Source: Bryum argenteum (taxonomy: Eukaryota > Streptophyta > Bryopsida > Bryales > Bryaceae). From it: DNA of 64,000 nt. Below are positions 43,661-55,048 of this stretch, one piece after another. The number at the start of each line of letters is the position of its first letter. Positions within the stretch are counted from its first letter, which is position 1. The notes beneath the pieces are model-generated. The model searched no databases and was not told where the DNA came from. It saw only the letters and a program-made list of their open reading frames with translations. The DNA is taken from positions 2,710,727 through 2,774,726 of the forward strand of contig CM073327.1 in the NCBI GenBank assembly GCA_037043015.1. The letters are read 5' to 3'. The translations under genes and the position numbers were made by a program.

Positions 43661-46658
43661 ATGAATCGAGCGCGCTCCACTTCTGAAAGGTTCATGGAGC
43701 CGGCCAAGACCACCCAGTCCCGCAGCTCCATAGACCCAACCTCTCTCGCTCCTGCAACCAAACCTCTTTCTTCCAAGCCAGCCAAAGAAAACGCAGGTAC
43801 CCAACACAACAATTGCTGTCAGTTGCTGCAGTTTTTAGGGCTTGTTCTAACAGTTTCATGCAAATCTAAGATCAGTTACTACAGCTCTAGGGCTTGGTCT
43901 GCATTTTTATAGGTCACTACCAACTACAACTACACAATGTGAAGGTAAGGATCTGATTTGCGCATTTTATTACACCCAGTTGATTTCGAAATTCTTTAGA
44001 GTGGATCGGGTGATAAGGGACAAGAATTTGATTGCTTTGTATGAAGGAGTGCTTTACTTGAATTGATAGGTTATTTATTAGCTACAACGTGAGAATAGGA
44101 GATTGCGCACTTACTGCACTCTTCGTTTCTGGAGTGTATGTAGATTGTATATCGCCAACGTTGGTAATGGTAGTAGTAGCTGTTATTGTATGCAATGATG
44201 TTGTGAAGTGCAATATAAGTGATAGAGGGGAGTGAGAGGCCGTCGATTGTTGAGTTGCTTTTGGTTTGCAGGTGTTGCACCAGAAGAGTATGATTGTCTG
44301 TTAGGAAAAATTACTGAAGAGATTTCAGATGGAGACGTATGGCTGATATTTCCTGAGGGCGGACGTGATGCAGTGGAGATTACCAGCAATGATATGGGGA
44401 GTGTGCAACCTGGAGCATTCTTGAGTGGCAACGTCATCGACTTCTACATCAAGTAAGAGTCCCCCAATCACTCTGGTTTCCCAATGAGTGTTTTCCATTG
44501 AAAATTGAGTTTTCTTTGTTGTAATGCAGGTATTTGTGGGAGGGACTAAGTTGTCACATGCACAAAGATCATTTGCATTTCTTCAACAGTTTCTTCTTCA
44601 CACAACTTACCGACAGCGGTAGTGCCTCCACTGAATCCGAGCAACGCAAGTCGGCTTTCGAGAAAGTGCAGAAATGGACTGGCGGGGTGAACATATTCGA
44701 AAAGTCTTATGTTTTTATTCCAGTCAATCAAAGGTGATTTATAACAAGCTTCTATTGAGCTCTTTTTATGTTCGGGGTATCGAGCAAGCTTTTAATCTTG
44801 TTTTGTTTGAATTTTCAGTTACCATTGGAGCCTCATCATCATATGCCACCTTAGTAGCCTCACAGGTTTGCCTGGTATGAACTTACTCCTTCGACTCTCT
44901 TTGCTTGTGCGTTTCTTACTACATTGGTTTTCTATTTAACGTATTATGATGTTCTTTTCTACAGGCAAGAATGATGGTCCACCTTGTATTCTTCATCTAG
45001 ATTCGATAGATGGCAAACACAGAAGCCTCGAAAGTCATATTAGAAGGTAAAGTCCTGCCCTTGGCTTGTAAAGTACATTCAACTATAGTATATATATGTT
45101 TGTTTTTTCAGCACTTCATCAAAGTCAATTGTCGAAGCATAGGGAGTCAAATGGCTTTACTTTTTATCATTGTCTTCATGTATATGTGGGGTGTATGTAG
45201 TTATATAATACATGCATGGAAGGAGAGGTACCATGATCCAAGCGTGGATCAGTTGCTGGCATTGTCTCAAATGAAGTACGCAGAAGTGAAGGTATGCATT
45301 CGCTACCACTGTAATTGAATTGAACGTGTCAATGTCAAATGAAGGTTTGAATTTTTTACTGTGGATGTATCAGGTTCCACAACAAGACAACCATTATGAC
45401 TGTGGCATTTACATGTTGCATTTCGTGGAGCTTTTTCTAGTTGAATCGATAGGCGGCTTCGGCGCTGTACCCATGCAAGGGAGTCTGTTTTCCGCGCTTT
45501 GGGATGCCTCCGAGGTCAACTCCAAACGGAGGGACATACGAAATCTAATCCTGGAGCTCAGTCTGGCTTCCAGACGAAAATCCCGACAACATCAGAAAAT
45601 GATCTCACGGCTCTTACAACTTATGCCAGTTTCACAACTCTCTGAAGTCTTTGAAACACGTTTGGATAACAACAATGGTTAATCATCTCTCTCATTGTTT
45701 TTTCACTCCATTCACTCATTACTCAACTATATCTCGCAAATTTCTAATGACAAAGTTGATTGTAGGACGCATACAAGAGCCTCAAAACGACGATGGCAAG
45801 CTCTCAAATGCTGAAGTTCCTGAAAAGAACCGCCGGAAACCAACGGTGGAACAACAGCAACAGGAAGAAGTGGACTGTGAAGAACTTGAAGTTGTGAAAC
45901 TAAAAGAAGTGAAACGGTTAGAAAAGGAATGTGACGAAGTGAAAATACTCGAAGAAGACGAAGACGTAGATTGTGAAGAAATTGACTGCGAAGAAGTAAA
46001 GTGTGATGAGGAACCTGGAGGCAATACAGAAGCGAAAGTGAGGAGAAAAAGGAAACGAAACTGGGTATGGACAAAAGATGAAACAACAGTGCTACTAGAG
46101 TGCAGACGAGCAGGAGGACGATTTTGCAGAAAGCGGAAACAGAATGTGAGGACAGATTGGATAGCCATTTCCAAGGAGATTGAGACGAAGTTGGGTACAT
46201 CACCTTCAGGCAACCAGTGTCGGCTTCGATATGCAGTGCTGTTAAAAGCTTACAAAGCTGCGAAGAGCTATTGTATGAGCACCAACCAGAAGTTCAGTGA
46301 GAAGCTGTTTCCAGGTGAACTGAAGCTGGCAACGCATTTAAGTGAATCATGGTACAATATGATCGATGAAATCTGTCGGAATGCGCATCAGCAGACTGAA
46401 AGGTTTCCGAAGCGTGTCAAGTTTAGTCCGACTGTTCATGCTCCAGCAGGAAAAGGTGCTGAAGATTCATGCACCGAGAATAAATGTGCCGAGGCTCGTC
46501 AAGGCTCTCTTCAAACTACCGAGGACACTATGGTTGATTCGGAGACTCCGGAATCTCCTATTCGAGATGATGATCCTTGCTCTCAACAACGTGCCTTGGA
46601 GTATCTTCGAGCTTTTCTGCGATCTGAAAGCCAAAAGGAGCCTGCTGAAGTTAGATGA
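43661..46658 (+). CDS. Ulp/SENP-type SUMO protease fused to a trihelix (Myb/SANT-like) domain
   Basis: Eight exons: 43661-43796, 44272-44452, 44530-44733, 44819-44874, 44965-45046, 45201-45291, 45374-45677 and 45766-46658. All introns are GT-AG, phases agree throughout, and the spliced frame is 648 codons plus TGA. Exons 2-7 form the C48 protease: VWLIFPEGGRDAVEI, SGNVIDFYIK, SYHWSLIIICH (His176), ILHLDS (Asp205) and VPQQDNHYDCGIY (Gln253, Cys260), so the catalytic residues are complete. Exon 8 adds an acidic linker with repeated D/K-C-E/D-E words and a SIM-like VKILEEDED, a basic RRKRKR stretch, and a trihelix-like domain at about 450-520 (NWVWTKDETTVLLECRR, TDWIAISKEI, NQCRLRYAVLLKAYKAAK). 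Such domains bind DNA, so it may desumoylate chromatin proteins; that is inference. If intron 7 is retained, translation stops at once after the protease domain. Confidence 0.85.
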
Positions 46659-46971
46659 GGCTTTACTGGTAAGTTTACACAAAACCATAGTTGTCAATTA
46701 TGGTACAATTAATGCAGTTTTTGTAGAAAAGGATATGAAGTCGTAGTCCGTTTAGGATGAAGTCTAGGTTTGATAAATTCAGCGTACCTCTCAAACAAAC
46801 AAATGGGCATTGAAGTCTTCAAATTAGCATTTGTAGTTTTAGAAGATATGGGACTCCGGAATGTCTCAATATGGTCAAGAACAATTTTGTGACTAAAACC
46901 TTGTGTGATAGTTCAGTGATAGTTCAGGAAGCATCGAAGTCTGAGTGCTGGACACTACAATTTGTATTTGG
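46659..46971 (+). other. 3' flank of the Ulp-trihelix gene
   Basis: Non-coding, T-rich sequence after the TGA. The frame that continues to 46746 is a shadow of exon 8. No clear AATAAA is seen before the MITE-like element. Confidence 0.4.
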
Positions 46972-47194
46972 AGGGGGTTTGCAACGTTTTTTTCTCAAGT
47001 GAAGCAACGGTTTGGATCTTGCTTCACTTCTCACAAAAGTAAGCAATGCTGTAGAATCACCACACAAGCAACGTTATTTATAATTTCGTAGGTTTTAGGT
47101 TTGAAACATTGCTTGAGCAAGTACCAAACGTTGCTTCATTTCATCAACATTTACACAAAAAAACAACGTTTGTAACGTTGCAGAACCCCCTCTC
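46972..47194. mobile_element. MITE-like palindromic TIR element
   Basis: About 223 bp bounded by near-perfect inverted ends: GGAGGGGGTTTGCAACGTT at 46972-46990 against AACGTTGCAGAACCCCC at 47174-47190, extended by TCTC. Internal words GTGAAGCAACG and CGTTGCTTCATTTC are also inverted, so the whole element folds on itself. No coding capacity. The superfamily is not clear because no target duplication is obvious. Confidence 0.6.
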
Positions 47195-48842
47195 TTCTAG
47201 TAGTGGCGCCTAAGCAAAGTGAAAGCTAGGTAGGAGTCATGTGCACATGTTTGTACATTTGAAGCAAGGATCAATTTTTGCTCAAAATATGGTGTTGCAG
47301 GTGTTTATTTGAATTCTTCCAAGGCATGTGATGCATGTATGTGGGCCACTATGAAAATGGATTTGTTTTCTTCCAAGGCTTGTGATGCATATATGTGGGT
47401 CGGTATGAGAATGGGTTTTTCCTCATATTGAATTTGATGTAAGGAATTGCTGTAAGTAGTTTGTTGTGGCATACTTTATTGCGATTGTTTGCTCTCAATG
47501 TTCTTTCTTGTTATGCACAACTTATGATGAGGACAACCTTTGCATCACAATTGTTTCGCTTTAGACAATGTGATGTATTATAAGCCTTGTAATTGATTGA
47601 TTACAAGTCAAGTCAAGTACTAGATCCTAAGGTTACATACCTCAAAATACATCTGAAAATCAAATAATTGAAAATCAAATAATCACCCTGCATTGATAAA
47701 CAACAATTTTGAGGGTAAAAGGAAGATTGAGGCCTTACCCTTTAGGAATTGATGAGCCTTAGAAGTTCCAAGTAAAAGTATGCACGTTAAAAAATTATAG
47801 TAACTGCATATTTTGATGCCATGATAAATACAAGAGAAATATGTTCCATTTTTCGTTGATACTATTGAAAATTTTGAAATTTGCATGTATTAGAACATAG
47901 ATAACGTGTTATGAATGATCATCAACGATACTTATCACATATAAGTTCTGATATTAAAACATTCCAATCCAAGATGTTGACTTTTTCTTGTATTCATAGG
48001 TAGATTTAAGAGAACCTATCGGACAATTTCAATGGGATAAGAGAGATAATACATGACTAGTAATTAGAGCATTTCATATAGAGATGATTATATGCAAGGA
48101 CATTTCAAAGTTTTTGAATTTCTATATCATATGCAATACTTTACTTTTTGATCAAATTTTGTATATTTCATAATATGCATTATAATTTCTTTCCCTTGAC
48201 TATTTATGAAACTCCGAATATAAGTTGATGATTACATCACATGCTTTGCATATCTTTATCATCTACATATTGATAGCTTGGTCAACACATGTTAACTTAT
48301 TACAAAATAAAACATAAAAAATTATCTCAAGTTAATACACTCACTTTAAAAAAATTCTACCAAGTTATCATCAATAAACAACGTTTTTAAATAGCCCTTA
48401 TCATACAAGTGCAAATCGCCAAATTACTCCATATGTAAGTTAACGTTGTAGCTTGAAATCCACGTTCGTTCACGGGATCAATCCAAGTAAGAGATACATT
48501 CAAATTTCAATGTACGCATGGTATACATTTCATACTTAATAGTTTTGGATACACCTATGGGTTTCACTTCCAAAATTCAAAATCAATCAAATCTAAATCC
48601 CTAGTTTACAACTCCAAGTGATTCAAATTCCTACCTACTTTGCAAATCTTCCAAAATTGGTTGTATAGGCTACTCTCCAATAAGCTTGCGAATTAAAAAC
48701 TTGAACAACTATTAAGCCACCTATGCATAAACCGGGAGTGAGGGTATAAAAACCCAAAACCTCCCCTCGCACCCATGCAAAGCTTTGAGTTGGAGAAGGG
48801 AAGGAAGAGGTGTTACGATTTCCTTGCATACCCGCACCCCGT
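47195..48842. other. AT-rich intergenic, no gene seen
   Basis: Only short frames, for example 47886-47683 (minus), without recognisable content. Confidence 0.5.
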
Positions 48843-49075
48843 TTAACCCTTAAAGGTCCCTTGGGGATAGTATGTACGGTGGCGTATAATTGAGATTTGC
48901 TACCAACAAGAAACTCTATATTGAGATCTTAAAAGCTTAGTAGAACCGCATGGATTTATATGTCAACTTGTTCTTTGAACTCAAATCTATTGAAGGTGTG
49001 CACTCATTCCAATACAAACAAAATACGATGTATTCTAGCAACCAAAATATGGTTGTTCAGACCTTTAAGGGTTAA
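48843..49075. mobile_element. Non-autonomous TIR element with TTAA duplication (piggyBac-like ends)
   Basis: A 16-bp perfect inverted repeat, TTAACCCTTAAAGGTC at 48843-48858 and GACCTTTAAGGGTTAA at 49060-49075, encloses about 200 bp without coding capacity. As at 7143-7512, the outer TTAA reads as a target duplication and the element as CCC...GGG. The interiors of the two elements are not obviously alike, so the shared part is the ends. Confidence 0.55.
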
Positions 49076-49699
49076 GTTATTACTTGCTAATAGTCACAAG
49101 TAAACTCAACACTTTTTCAAATTGTACAAACATACATACATAAGACAAAAAGATGACATTTCTAGGTTCTATAAAAAAATGACCAAATCATTCACCAAAA
49201 GAGGAGGGTATATTTTTTAACACAAACTAGATATTACGTACTAGAGTAATATTTATTTTCTCACGTACCACATGGACTTGCTAAAGCATGCAATGTTGAA
49301 TAACAACAATACATTGAACTTGGTGGGACATCGCAAGAAAAACGGGAGTTGTGCGCACATGCCACATCGCATGACAAGTGTTTGTGTTCGGGTGTAAAAT
49401 GGTATCTTGCTAGGCCGAAAATGGGGATTCAGAAGCACATGTCCCATTCATGGAAGGGTGGCCCTCATCCACGGATGTCGCTTTTGTAGTAACTTTGCGA
49501 AAAGGGAGTTCTCGAAACATGCGCTTGCTTCGATGCTTGTGCATGAAAATTGGTTATTTACACTATTTTTTGAATTCTTGCCATGCCATGGAACGTACTG
49601 TTTTACAGTTATTCAGGGTCGTGAAAAGGTCCTGTCCACCTGTGTGATAAGGCTCTGCGAACAATATCGCTTATGCGCGTACTTTCATGGTTCAAAAAA
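49076..49699. other. Intergenic, no gene seen
   Basis: The plus frame at 49407-49796 (129 codons) and the minus frame at 49447-49253 overlap non-coding repeat sequence and show no domain. Confidence 0.45.
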
Positions 49700-50050
49700 C
49701 TCAACATATTATAGCAATTCGCTAAATAGTCCCCACTTTGGACCCCAGTTGGTCTCCAATCCGTCGTTTCGTGGCCTATTTTCAGTTATCCGCTAAGTAG
49801 AACAGATTGGGGACCAAATGCATCGAACTGGGGACCAGATGTAAACTAGGGGTCATTGGGTCTTCCACGCATCACGTTGCGGACTGGGCACCAAGTTGAA
49901 CTAGGGACCAAACTGAGAAAACCATCAAAATCATGCATTTCTAAGTTTAGTCCCCAGTCCGATCTTAGAGTAAAAAAATCTAGTGCCCAGTTCGCCCGTT
50001 TGGTCCCCATCTACCAAAACTGGGTGTTTTGGTCCCTCATCCATCGTACT
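49700..50050. repeat. Foldback-like repeat of GGGGACCAAA words
   Basis: The words TAGTCCCCA, TTTGGTCCCC and their reverse complements (TGGGGACCAAA, ACTGGGGACC) occur many times in both orientations within about 350 bp. The left part pairs with the right part (for example TGGGGACCAAATG near 49809 against TTTGGTCCCCAT near 50009). It is probably a foldback element or the head of a larger repeat. Confidence 0.5.
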
Positions 50051-52509
50051 TAGCTGATTTCTCTATCAACTTAAAAAATGTTCACTTGTTTTTATAGACT
50101 CTGAAACATGGAAATAAGGGGAGAGTACGAGCAGTAGCATGACTGATTTCTAGTGGTGGGGTGCAAAGCCTGTCGAAAGGAGAAACTCTAATAAGGACAC
50201 TGATGAGCGTGTTGTGCCCAAAAAGTGAAGCCACATGGTGCTATCATACGGACAGTTTGTAAGGTAAATTGTTGCGGATAATCACGTAAAATAGTTCGTC
50301 ATGAAAGCGTTCTTCTCAATAAAACTTTGGTTCTGTTAAAATGGTGTTATTTTGCTAAAATGACACTCTGCAACTCCATGAACGGCAGCCCGGAAACCAC
50401 ACGACATTTCAGAATTCAAAAGCGATCTTAGTGAATATGAATGACATTATATAAATATGAGTGATTATACAGAAAGAGTGTGATATTACAACGTACGCAT
50501 GCAAATGCAAGATTTGGTGTGTGAGAACGTCACATGGCATAGTGCCATTTTAACCCCTAAAGGTTCTTGATGCAAAATTGTAAAAATGGACATTCCCTTA
50601 CTTCAGGCCTAAAAACTCTCAATCTAAGAATTATTTGGGAGATCCAACCGTAGGATCTTGAAGTTAGAATGGCGAATGCATTAGAAATTATTGTGTGCAA
50701 GAAGCAACTAAATCATTGCATGATGCCATGTAGGATACCTATATATTTGATCAAGTTCAACTTGTGGTATGGTACGACCAAAACTCGTCAAAAAGAAAAA
50801 TGTTCCTATCATAGTAACGCATCACACGATTTATTATTACGTGCACTCAAAGGATGGTCGCAAGTCAATATCAACACTATAACCATGTGAACTCTAGTAC
50901 ATCTCTAACATTCACATTGAATTACAAAAAACCAACTATTTTTTTTCGGAATTCTATGCTCGATGTACGGTAAAGGTACCTCCTTACTTGATACTTGTAA
51001 ACACATGTCGTCGATAGTAACATCTCACTTGCCAATGGACCCACGTGCTGATAATTGTATCCTTTTTACATACGTATGTTTTTTCTTTAAAAAATAATAA
51101 TTCTATGCATGTTCCTCAAATTTTCGTTATGTTCTTGCGAGTTTGAGTTTTCAAGTACGTCATGTTGAGAGTCTTACAACAACGACAACTTTCAAGGTTT
51201 TTTATTATAATGCATACACATGAAATCATGGTACCGTACAAGGTATGCACATGTAACGAATAATGGGATGGTTTCGATATTCTTTTGCATTTAATGAGGG
51301 ACCGCATTATGTCGTACCAATCTCGTGCATTGAAAATTTATGATGGTGCTATTTATGGTGAAAACTACTTGTCAATTTGCCTCCATAGAAAACACTTCTT
51401 TAGTAAGTCATCTCAAGAGCATGTTACATGATTTTTAGTTTGGTAAAGCCGTCTGTGGTATGGGAGGTGGACTCATGGAGCTTCTTAGCCCTTGAATGGT
51501 TTGACTCATTTGTAGCAAAAAGATCATGTTCTCAAAGAAAGTGTTATGAATGGAAATAAAGGTAAGTTATTGAGATTTTAAGCTTAGGATTTTGTAGTAG
51601 ATATAATGTGCATCATGTGGGTTAGATTTTGAGTCATGAGGTGTTAGAAATTGCAAGATAACGTAGTAGTACCTGAAAAACATCACAAAATCTCAGCATT
51701 TTCACTTTGGAGTAAAAATGCTACCAATAGGCTTACTGCAATGAAAGAAATTGCCAACTACAAAGATGATTATTGTTCATCTATTGTTCATAACACTTTT
51801 TGTAAAAATAAAATCATTTAAAAAATCTCTTGGCTTTAATCATAGGCTTGCAATGGTTATACTCGCCTCAAAATTAACAAAGGAAAAAAGATCCAAAACT
51901 AGATCCCTTCCACTAAGATGCATCCTCAGACCTCGATTGAATTTAAGGTTTCTACCAATATAACAAGACTAATATTAGAGTCCAACCAAATAAATAGAAT
52001 TGAAATCCAATGGTGGATACTGGAGAAACAACTTCTCAGAAAAACCATGTTTTTTATTTTTCATTTGAAAAAAAAGAAACAAAAACATCATTGCAAATAA
52101 AGAAACATTATTGCAAACCCAATACCTAAATTTTTTTGAAACAAAAATATTTCAACAACAATTTTTCTAGTTATCATCTTAAGAAGCTACTCATGAAAAG
52201 AAAAAAATATTTGAGAAATTAAAGAAAATAAAATCATGAAAACTAAATTGGATTTTACATAATTGGCTTGCAATGGTAAAACATGCTTCATGTTTGATAA
52301 CCCAAAAACAAGAGCTACCTTCACCAAAATGCATGCCCATATATTCATACTTTTATGTATGAGTTTGCAAATCTTACCACACAAACTAGACTTGCTTTGG
52401 GACCAAACCCAAGTGATTTCATCCGGAACCAACTTTGGGGGAAAAAGATATAACACTTCAAAGTTGTTGCTTATCATCAAAAATGTTGATTTTTCAACGT
52501 TGGGCTTGC
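50051..52509. other. AT-rich intergenic, one solitary TIR-like end
   Basis: No gene seen. At 50550-50563 there is TTAACCCCTAAAGG, identical to the left end of the element at 52510, but no matching inverted partner is found to its right. It may be a truncated element. Confidence 0.45.
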
Positions 52510-53057
52510 TTAACCCCTAAAGGTGGGAGGGATTTGAAGAAAAACTTAAATGTGTTATAAAATATAAATTTTGTAACTCTTATGATGTAACGTTCCAAAG
52601 ATAGTATTTGGACCTTAAACCCTATAGTAAGTTACATCTATACAAGTAAATTTTCTAAAATAGGTCATATTTGTTTTGTAATTAAATTAAAAGAGTAAAA
52701 TTTTGAAAATCAATATAAAATATACTTTCTATCATTAGTAATTGTGCATTGATATGATTGACTAAAATCACATATTATATGATAAAATGAAGAGAGGCCA
52801 CCAGTAACCTATGAAAAACCTTCCTAGTTTCCTAAAATAATAATACACCAAGAAAACCTTGCCCTGTTTGTGTTTGAAGGCTTACTCTGAACAATCTATG
52901 AATCCAAACGAGGTTGTGTAAATTGAATGTGGTTCCCAACTCACCAAACTTCTAGATTGTTTTAAAAATTCCAAAAAAATTTCTTTCTTTATCCATGTAC
53001 AACTCCTAAAAGTTCGGGATCGACCATAAAATGGTTGATTGGGCTTTTAGGGGTTAA
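52510..53057. mobile_element. TIR element with TTAA duplication (piggyBac-like ends)
   Basis: TTAACCCCTAAAGG at 52510-52523 faces CTTTTAGGGGTTAA at 53044-53057: TTAA target duplication, CCCCTAAA...TTTAGGGG ends and a 548-bp span. The interior is AT-rich and non-coding. The inverted repeat is only 8 bp beyond TTAA when read strictly, so this is the weakest of the three. Confidence 0.45.
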
Positions 53058-55048
53058 GGGTTCTTCTTCCATTTCCACACATGTGCAAAGTACAGTACTT
53101 GCACAAAAGAGTCGTAAAACTGGAAGGTTGTCTTCTGTGACTCACCGCAACAAACAATACTGACCAATTCGGATGAAATTCATCCAAAGGAATGGAACTC
53201 ATCGACCATGGTCGTCGTCCCGAAGAGAAGGGTCAGGGCAACCCTAAAATCAAGCAGGAGGGGACCTGGAGAGAGAGAGAGAGAGCGGGAGGGAGGGAGG
53301 GGAGCAAGCCAATTTCTAAACCCGCCCATCGCAAATCGGGCATCTTTCACTCTTTTCGCATATTCGCACTCACATTCACATTCCCTTTGCAGATCTACAC
53401 TAGCACTCGCAGATCCATTTCAGGGCAGCAGAAAACAGAGCACATATTGCACTCTCTGCAAATCAGCTAATCATCCACACTCCATGGCGCCTCCAGCAAT
53501 TTCCTAGCCTCCACCATCGCCTAGGTACTCATAAATCCACACCTCGCTTCCAAAAAGAATTTCAAAAAACATTCCCTGATGTTTTCGCTTTTTGCGGTTC
53601 CGATTCTCCTGCCCGCTGAGCTTAGATCGCTCATTTCCAAAGCCAAGTCCCCGTTGGATTTGTCGTTTGCAATCAATTTTTTTCTACAAATAAGTGCGGG
53701 AGACAATTTTGAGGTGGTGGAAGACCGTAGTGAGGCGGAGAGAGAGGTATTATAGTGCGGTGCGGAGAGAGAGCGATTTTTCATTGGAGTGCGGAGAGAT
53801 TAATCCGGAGCTTGAAGTGTGGCAGATGGCAGGATCTAGCAGTCGAGGTGCTGGATTATTATTATTGCTCTTCTTTAGGTCGAGAAGAGTGATTGTCTAG
53901 CTCGTTTTGCGGTTTAGAGCTGCTTTGATTGAGAGTTGATGGAGGCAAATTCGTTCTCGGAGGGTTTGGACGTTAGTGTGAGTAACTAGAGGGCGGATTC
54001 TATCTAGCATAGACGCTTCTTCGTGAGGTTTATCGATTCCACGAGGTCTATTTAAAGCGTGAACTGGTTGATCAGTGGAGTGGAGTGGATGTTTAGGTCA
54101 AAGCATCTTATTGGTAGTGCTACCGTGATTGTGCCGCGGTGATTCTGTACAGATCCGTGGGGAGACTTTGAACTTGATATGCACTTGTGATGATGTTACA
54201 GGGATCGTCTAGATGAAGCTATAGGAGCGTGGTGTCAATGCAGAGATGGAGATACTGTCAACGGAATTAGTTGCACTGGTCTGTAGTCCAGGATGCTTCC
54301 TACCCCGGCTACATTGCGTGCCACACAACGACAACGTTAAATTTAGTAGAGATTGTTGATGAATCTGGAGCCGCCACTTCATGAATTGCCAAGCTTGCCC
54401 GCGGCAAGAATTTTTTATCAGTTGCTCTCCGTTTTAAAGAGGTACGTGCCATTCGGGAAAGGAAGGGTCAACTTTGTGGTTTTTTAAGTAACTAAATTGT
54501 CGGGCGAGCATATATCTTTACGTCAGTAGCAAAAAGGCTTCAAGTGTTGTGGTTGAGACTTTCAGTGAGACTGATTCGAAGTCTTGTACATGTGAACGAC
54601 CGAGAACATAGAAGATAGTTCCTTACCTGAAACTCTTGTTTCTCAACACCAGGACCTTTAAGCCAGTTTTGGAGATGCAACGAATGTTTTTGGACGTGAG
54701 AAAGTTCTCAGAAAGACGCTGGCTTGATATTCATGAGCTTTCTTCTCAGACACATATGTAACCAATTCTGCTTCTTAGTTGTTTCCTATGTGTTCAAGAG
54801 GGAATGAAATACTCTGGATGCTTCAATCAATTATATTGCAAACAAATGAGGAACTGAGATAATTTCTGAACTTCTGACATTCTAACTAATGGATGCACGC
54901 AACAGTTTAAGTGTTGATGCTACTGCTTGGCTTGTGTCGGTCTTCGTTTTGGCACGCCTTTAATTTTGGTGTCTTTACTGCTGCTGAGATTTTGCAATGC
55001 GGAGTATTAAGGTAATGAAGTTTGGAATTGCGTTCAGGGAGGAGCATT
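53058..55048 (+). promoter_or_regulatory. Promoter and long 5' leader region of the O-fucosyltransferase gene
   Basis: Composition changes at about 53190 from AT-rich intergenic to mixed, with a (GA)n run at about 53268-53285 and GGGA repeats to 53302, typical of plant core promoters and leaders. Overlapping plus frames at 53192-53507 are without domains. From 53500 to 55020 there is no long frame. It probably holds an untranslated exon and one or more leader introns. Confidence 0.4.

Noticed and set aside
43250-43807. A 185-codon minus-strand frame
   Set aside because: It lies antisense over the leader and first exon of the plus-strand Ulp-trihelix gene, has no recognisable domain, and is explained as a shadow.
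45727-46213. Long Ser/Phe-rich minus-strand frames
   Set aside because: They mirror the acidic, Glu-rich exon 8 of the fusion gene; complementing GAA/GAG codons gives TTC/CTC runs.
46366-46746. A 126-codon plus frame over exon 8
   Set aside because: It is an alternative frame of the trihelix-encoding exon, whose own frame is supported by splice phase and domain content.
49407-49796. A 129-codon plus frame
   Set aside because: It runs into the foldback repeat at 49700 and has no domain or neighbouring exon.
53192-53507. Two overlapping frames of 92 and 99 codons near a GA repeat
   Set aside because: Low-complexity Arg/Glu and Ser/His runs come from the GA microsatellite; the region fits a promoter and leader better.
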